NCBI GenBank assembly: GCA_035512155.1
Contig: DATKEN010000168.1
Span: 1-64,000, forward strand
Direction of reading: 5' to 3'
Origin: JABCYV01 sp035512155
GTDB taxonomy: Bacteria > Acidobacteriota > Terriglobia > Terriglobales > Acidobacteriaceae
Length of the DNA: 64,000 nt
Shown here piece by piece: positions 59,972 through 64,000 of this stretch. Numbering within the stretch: position 1 is the stretch's first letter; each line of letters starts with the position of its first letter. Below the pieces are notes generated by a model that was given only the letters and a program-made list of their open reading frames with translations, was not told the origin of the DNA and did not search any database. A program made the position numbers and the translations under genes.

Positions 59972-61159
59972 CTATTTGGGTTGATTCGGCTTGGGTTTGT
60001 CTGGTGCTGCTATATCAACCTGGACTGCCGGGGCCTTGTCTGTTCTTCCTATATCAACCGACACTACGCCGAGATTGCCGTTCGCATCCAGAGATCGAAT
60101 CGTTTGTGTTCGCTTCGCACCGTCTGGGCCCGGACGCACAATATCGATGGCTTCACTCGTCATATGAAGCCCACCACTTGGGTCCCCAGGATTGGGTCGT
60201 TCGACTTGCTCCTTAGTTGTTTCTCCGCCATTCGGATTCGCCCGATGAAGGGTCGTAACTCTCTGTCCTAAATGCAAGCTGCCATCTCCGGCTGAGCCGG
60301 GCACATCGGTTGTATAGCTGTCGACAGAGGTGCGCTTCTCTCCGCGGGTACCTTCCGATTCTTTGCTCACCGTCCGCGCGATAGCCGACAATTTACCGTT
60401 GCTATCAGGCCGCAGAACCTGCTCATCCCTGCTGCGCTCTTTGCCGTCGTCCTTGATCAACCCTTCCCTGACTTCACCGACCTGCCAGCTTCCATTGCCA
60501 TCGGGCAAAAGGGTTGACTTTCGAAATTCAACCGTGTGATCGTCGCTTCGCTTCTGACGCTCCTGAATCCGCATGGTCTCTGCTAAGCCACCGTTGATAT
60601 CGAGAGTAAAGACTGCGGTTTTCGTGTCCTCCACGCCGGGACTTGTCTTCTTGGTTTCTTGAGTCTCTCGCTGGACGACCTGCAGGCGGCCATTCGCGTC
60701 AGGATCCGACGTGATGCGAACACTCTTCACATCGCCGCCCGGCGATGTACGTTTTTCTTCTTCGGTCACTTGCGTCAGTACTCTGTTCCCATCGGAATCT
60801 CTGCCGAAGGTGCGCTGGGTCACACGAATTGTCGACGCATCTACTTTGACCGACTCCTTCTCAATATCCAGATAGGGCTCATAGCGCCCATCGGGCCCGA
60901 TCCGCTCGACAGCTTGTTTGTCCACGTTGCGGCCGTCGGCTTCCCCGTGGGTTTCGGCGGTCCGGGTCGGATTCGTGTTCCCAGACCCCCGCTGTTCGGT
61001 CGTAGCGCTCCAAGACTTGCTGGTATCGCTTGCCTGGGAATCCGTGGTTTGTGTCCACACAAGCGTAGTTGCGAGGCAGACGCCCGTCAGGATGATTAAA
61101 ACCGAGGCTGACTCACGGAGGCCACGTTTCATCAAACGTCTGCAGGGCCGCAGTTCCAT
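59972..61159 (-). CDS. Secreted protein of tandem 33-residue repeats
   Basis: A 395-residue exported protein. An N-terminal hydrophobic segment (about 12-36) looks like a signal peptide. From residue 90 the sequence is about nine units of near 33 residues, starting at about 90, 121, 154, 187, 220, 252, 292, 326 and 358, each opening with D-x-N/D-G (DSDGN, DANGR, DINGG, DGNGS, DSNGK, DGSL, DPSGG, DANGN) and followed by two polar beta-type stretches. The units are Thr/Lys/Glu-rich. This resembles RHS/YD or other extracellular strand repeats but matches none that I know. GGAGGGG lies 12 bases before the ATG; the ATG at 61132 is an alternative start. Confidence 0.8.
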   Translation of the reverse strand: MELRPCRRLMKRGLRESASVLIILTGVCLATTLVWTQTTDSQASDTSKSWSATTEQRGSGNTNPTRTAETHGEADGRNVDKQAVERIGPDGRYEPYLDIEKESVKVDASTIRVTQRTFGRDSDGNRVLTQVTEEEKRTSPGGDVKSVRITSDPDANGRLQVVQRETQETKKTSPGVEDTKTAVFTLDINGGLAETMRIQERQKRSDDHTVEFRKSTLLPDGNGSWQVGEVREGLIKDDGKERSRDEQVLRPDSNGKLSAIARTVSKESEGTRGEKRTSVDSYTTDVPGSAGDGSLHLGQRVTTLHRANPNGGETTKEQVERPNPGDPSGGLHMTSEAIDIVRPGPDGAKRTQTIRSLDANGNLGVVSVDIGRTDKAPAVQVDIAAPDKPKPNQPK

Positions 61160-61247
61160 GAGGTTAATTGTCCCCTCCTAACCTACCTCTGTCCAGTTGA
61201 ACATGTTCTAGGATGTAGGTGAGCGAAACGGGGATTACGGGCGAAGC

Positions 61248-62354
61248 TTATTCGTACGCCAACGCATCAATCGGGTCCTTCTGCGCTGCTTTGAAAGCCG
61301 GATAGAGCGCTCCCGCAATGGCGCCCACAATAGCGATGACCGTCGCCCTCAGGATCCAGCCGCCAGTCACAATCACCGGCAACGTGGGCACGCGCTGGTG
61401 AATACCGCTGCGCGCCACCAGGCTGAACAGAATTCCCACGATGATGCCACCAACCGCCAGGAGCACAGTCTCCCGCAGGATCACATTTACGATATAGAAC
61501 TTCGAAGCGCCCATCGACTTCAATATCCCAATCTCGCGGGTGCGCTCCATCACTGCCGTGTACATGGCCTGGAAGATTACGATGAAGCCAATAGTCACGG
61601 AAATCCCAACGACCACGTTTATGAAGGTCCTCAATCCCGGATAGGTGCTTGGAGTCATCATCGAGAGGTACTCACGCATGGAACGCACAACGTAGGTATT
61701 CATGCCCGGGACGTTTTTGACTTCGTTCACAACCGCGTCTGCATTGTTGGGATCGTCGAGCTTGAGATAGAAAGCCGAAGCTTTCCCCTGCGCTCCGACC
61801 AGATCCTGCAGCGTGGTGATGGGCACGAACTTACGGGCGCCCTTGCCGTGGGCCACGATGCCGGCGACCCTGAAGTTCTGATTCAGAATGTCAATAGTAT
61901 CCCCGACCTTTACATGCTTTGACTGCGCAAAATAGTCGTCCACCAGCGCATCATACGGCCCCTGAAAGCGCCCGCCATGAATGTATGTAAAAGGCCCGCC
62001 CAGCGCCTCATAGCTCGGGAGGTCGATGCCGTAGATTGCCTCCAACGTTCCGGAGGTCGACACTTGCATGAGAACAGGCGAAACTTTCTCCACGTGCGGC
62101 AGCTTGGCAAGAATATTCGCCACCTTGATCGGCGCGGGCGCTCCGGTGATCGAAACAATAGCGGAAGAGCCCGGAGGCAGCACGATGACGTCAGCACCGA
62201 TTCCTGCCTGCCGTTGCCGCGAATCGCTCAGCATTCCGAGCGACAGCCCAACGATCAGCAGGATGAGGGTAACTTCCAAAGCGATGGCGACAATACTGAT
62301 CACCGACCGGATCGGTCGATGCACCAGGTTCGCGACAATCATTTTGTTCATCAT
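61248..62354 (-). CDS. FtsX/MacB-type ABC transporter permease
   Basis: A 368-residue permease of the MacB/LolC class. A transmembrane helix near the N-terminus (SVISIVAIALEVTLILLIVG) is followed by a large periplasmic domain (about 60-240) and three C-terminal helices with the FtsX signature MERTREIGILKSMGASKFYI and the ending AAQKDPIDALAYE. Such permeases move lipids, peptides or toxins across the envelope without crossing the inner membrane themselves. No ATP-binding subunit is next to it in the window. The start at 62354 (or 62351) is chosen on family layout; the preceding gene is a DUF4292 lipoprotein 58 bases away. Confidence 0.88.
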   Translation of the reverse strand: MMNKMIVANLVHRPIRSVISIVAIALEVTLILLIVGLSLGMLSDSRQRQAGIGADVIVLPPGSSAIVSITGAPAPIKVANILAKLPHVEKVSPVLMQVSTSGTLEAIYGIDLPSYEALGGPFTYIHGGRFQGPYDALVDDYFAQSKHVKVGDTIDILNQNFRVAGIVAHGKGARKFVPITTLQDLVGAQGKASAFYLKLDDPNNADAVVNEVKNVPGMNTYVVRSMREYLSMMTPSTYPGLRTFINVVVGISVTIGFIVIFQAMYTAVMERTREIGILKSMGASKFYIVNVILRETVLLAVGGIIVGILFSLVARSGIHQRVPTLPVIVTGGWILRATVIAIVGAIAGALYPAFKAAQKDPIDALAYE

Positions 62355-62412
62355 GGAATAGGAATTGGCACTGAAGCCGTATCTCGGTAGAGAACAAAAT
62401 GCTACTGCTGGT

Positions 62413-63345
62413 TTACCTTTTCCTTCCAGTCGCTGGTTGGGGAGAGGCGGCCCGCTGCGGTTGGTCCAAATGCACCACCTGCGCTCCGGGCGGTTGCTCC
62501 AGTGCAAATTTATCGTCCGGGAGAGGCTCGTTTAGCTGCAGCTTTACGATGGTCAGCGTGATGTCGTACTCCTCGTCCGGAAACCAGATTCCGATCTGCG
62601 ATGGAAAGTCCACCCCGTTGTAATTTTTATAATCCTCATAACGTGTGTCGGTGACTAGATCTCCATTCTGATCATAGGCATATTGGCGATGGGGCAACAG
62701 GTCGGTTCGGCTGAAAATGATTTTCCGCTCCAGATACCAACCGTGCTCGCCTTTGCGAATCACATCAAGTTCGTAATCAGCTTGTTCTACCTGGTGTTTC
62801 TTGGAGTCAGTCACAATCTCAAAGCTATTTTCAACTACCGCGATTTCGTTCTGCGAATCGACCTCCCGCAGTAACAGAGCATCATAAATTTGCTGCGGCC
62901 GCAGGTTCTCCAAAGGTTGACCCGTAGTGTGGGTTTCAATGTCATTGCGTCCAATGATGAAACGGTTCTTGGGCGGAATCCAAAGTTTGAAGTAGAGTCC
63001 GTCGCTCACCATGTCGAACGCCTGATTTCGCACGATGGGCAGCAGCCCAATCATGCGAAGCATTGCTGGCTTGCGCGCCAGCACATAACCCCGAATCCCC
63101 TGATAATCGGTGACTCTCCCCTTTTTCACCCCTCCTACCGAAGCGTCGATGTCCACTGTGGCCTGCATGGAATGGACCTTAGCGGCCTGGCTATTGATAT
63201 ATTCGATCAGCTCCGCCTGGGTGGCGGACTTTAGCGGCGCCGTGCTCACCTGGCGCTCCACCTTGCGAGAACGGAACAAGCACCCAGTCAGCGGGAAAAC
63301 AAGGGTAAGTACAGCCAGGGCCCGATAGCGGGAAAACTGTCTCAT
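62413..63345 (-). CDS. Outer-membrane lipoprotein, DUF4292
   Basis: A 310-residue lipoprotein with a lipobox LTGC near residue 22. The mature part matches the LolA-like DUF4292 fold: MQATVDIDASVGGVKKGRVT, LRMIGLLPIVRNQAFDMVSD, YFKLWIPPKNRFIIGRNDIE and VDFPSQIGIWFPDEEYDITL. Proteins of this group sit at the outer membrane and may handle lipid or lipoprotein traffic. It lies immediately before the ABC permease gene and after mltG in the same direction, so an envelope operon is likely. Confidence 0.87.
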   Translation of the reverse strand: MRQFSRYRALAVLTLVFPLTGCLFRSRKVERQVSTAPLKSATQAELIEYINSQAAKVHSMQATVDIDASVGGVKKGRVTDYQGIRGYVLARKPAMLRMIGLLPIVRNQAFDMVSDGLYFKLWIPPKNRFIIGRNDIETHTTGQPLENLRPQQIYDALLLREVDSQNEIAVVENSFEIVTDSKKHQVEQADYELDVIRKGEHGWYLERKIIFSRTDLLPHRQYAYDQNGDLVTDTRYEDYKNYNGVDFPSQIGIWFPDEEYDITLTIVKLQLNEPLPDDKFALEQPPGAQVVHLDQPQRAASPQPATGRKR

Positions 63346-63516
63346 CCAGATATCCAGTAAGTATACAGGTGCAGCGGTTTGCGAGGTGGTTGCGAGGGGC
63401 AGATAGCGAACACAAAGCCGTCCAAAAGAGACCGAGGTGGTCCTTGCTACGTAATCGAGGAGTGGTAGAAAACGCCCACTACTCTCAGCATGGACAAGAC
63501 GTAAGCACGTTCGTCC

Positions 63517-64000
63517 CTATTTCCGCTGCATCACGTGCCGCAGAACTCCAACGTTGCGATTGTGCTCTTCCAAGCTGTGAGCAAACTTGTGATGTCCGTT
63601 GCCGTCGCTGACAAAATAATAATAATCAGTCGTCACAGGATGTAGCGCAGCCTCGAGCGATGACTTGCCGGGATTGCCGATCGGCCCGGGCGGGAGTCCG
63701 GGATGAAGGTAGGTGTTGTAGGCGGAGTGGAACTGCATATCTTGGTGGTGCAGCGCGCCACTGTACGCTCCTTGCAGCAGCTCGCCATAGATCACGCTGG
63801 GATCAGCCTGCAGTGCGATGTTCTTCGCCAGCCGGTTGTAATAAACGCTGGCCACCAAGGGGCGCTCGTCAGGCACAGCGGTCTCCTTCTCGACGATCGA
63901 AGCCACAATCACGGTCTTTTGTAAATCAGCAGGTAACCCGATCTCGTGCGCCACTTGCCGGAATTGTTTCACCATCGCCGCCGCCATCTCCTGCATATCC
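63517..64000 (-). CDS. mltG: Endolytic transglycosylase MltG (N-terminal part beyond window edge)
   Basis: The C-terminal 160 residues are visible and run off the right edge. The catalytic Glu lies in VIVASIVEKETAVPDERPLV, followed by YYNRLAKNIALQADPSVIYG and the family ending PGPIGNPGKSSLEAALHP, YYYFVSDGNGHHKFAHSLEE. MltG cuts nascent peptidoglycan strands at the inner membrane. The upstream part with the single membrane helix and LysM-like region is not in view. It is followed by the DUF4292 lipoprotein and ABC permease genes. Confidence 0.94.
   Translation of the reverse strand, partial: DMQEMAAAMVKQFRQVAHEIGLPADLQKTVIVASIVEKETAVPDERPLVASVYYNRLAKNIALQADPSVIYGELLQGAYSGALHHQDMQFHSAYNTYLHPGLPPGPIGNPGKSSLEAALHPVTTDYYYFVSDGNGHHKFAHSLEEHNRNVGVLRHVMQRK

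Overview
The window looks like a chromosomal segment of an acidobacterium (Acidobacteriota, Terriglobia-like). The clues are a very large TonB-dependent receptor with an N-terminal carboxypeptidase-regulatory-like domain, a VWFA-like secreted protein of the type common in that phylum, a protein kinase-like/TonB fusion, a MEDS-PAS-PAS histidine kinase, many secreted proteins of unknown function and a moderately high GC content. No rRNA, CRISPR array, transposase or prophage gene was seen. One tRNA gene, tRNA-Pro(GGG), is present. The assignment is by gene-family resemblance only.

Layout. 1-6800: a truncated Tat-exported ferritin-like protein, an ECF sigma factor with a small membrane protein and a STAS protein, an Ada/AlkA fusion for alkylation repair, then a run of small secreted proteins (HAF-repeat protein, zinc-ribbon protein, two small exported proteins). 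6900-12430: a same-strand group of a secreted PPP-type phosphatase, an ATP/ADP-translocase-like membrane protein fused to HEAT repeats, a secreted protein with kinase-like catalytic motifs, and a small secreted DUF5666-like protein. I propose this as a candidate extracytoplasmic phosphorylation module; it is the most novel item here. 12660-17510: signalling and stress genes (STAS plus degenerate receiver, DUF7674-like, small membrane proteins, MEDS-PAS-PAS kinase). 17600-20750: divergent O-antigen ligase-like protein with an inserted PDZ-like domain and a polyprenyl-phosphate sugar transferase.

20980-32600: threonine dehydrogenase, a hydantoinase B-like protein coupled to a membrane protein, a 13-residue lysine-rich ORF, MerR regulator, BON protein, tRNA-Pro, RNase R with a DinB protein, a secreted propeller-like protein and a bactofilin. 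32700-43750: MurJ, a class III aminotransferase, a CDP-alcohol phosphatidyltransferase overlapping a GtrA protein, a 1045-residue exported protein of unknown function, a VWA protein, a secreted amidohydrolase and TrmO. 43800-47230: a 34-bp inverted repeat pair, the pseudokinase-TonB fusion, a DinB/DUF1569 protein and a coiled-coil plus winged-helix protein.

47770-64000: the TonB receptor, ended by a strong terminator and facing a LytS/LytTR two-component pair whose kinase carries a DUF1272 zinc domain; haem genes hemE-hemH-hemG followed by a GNAT protein; a Met/His-rich exported protein facing a ferric-reductase-like membrane protein; a secreted protein built of about nine 33-residue repeats; and an envelope group of MltG (truncated by the right edge), a DUF4292 lipoprotein and a FtsX-type ABC permease without its ATPase. 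Envelope biogenesis, extracytoplasmic signalling and metal or haem handling dominate the segment.
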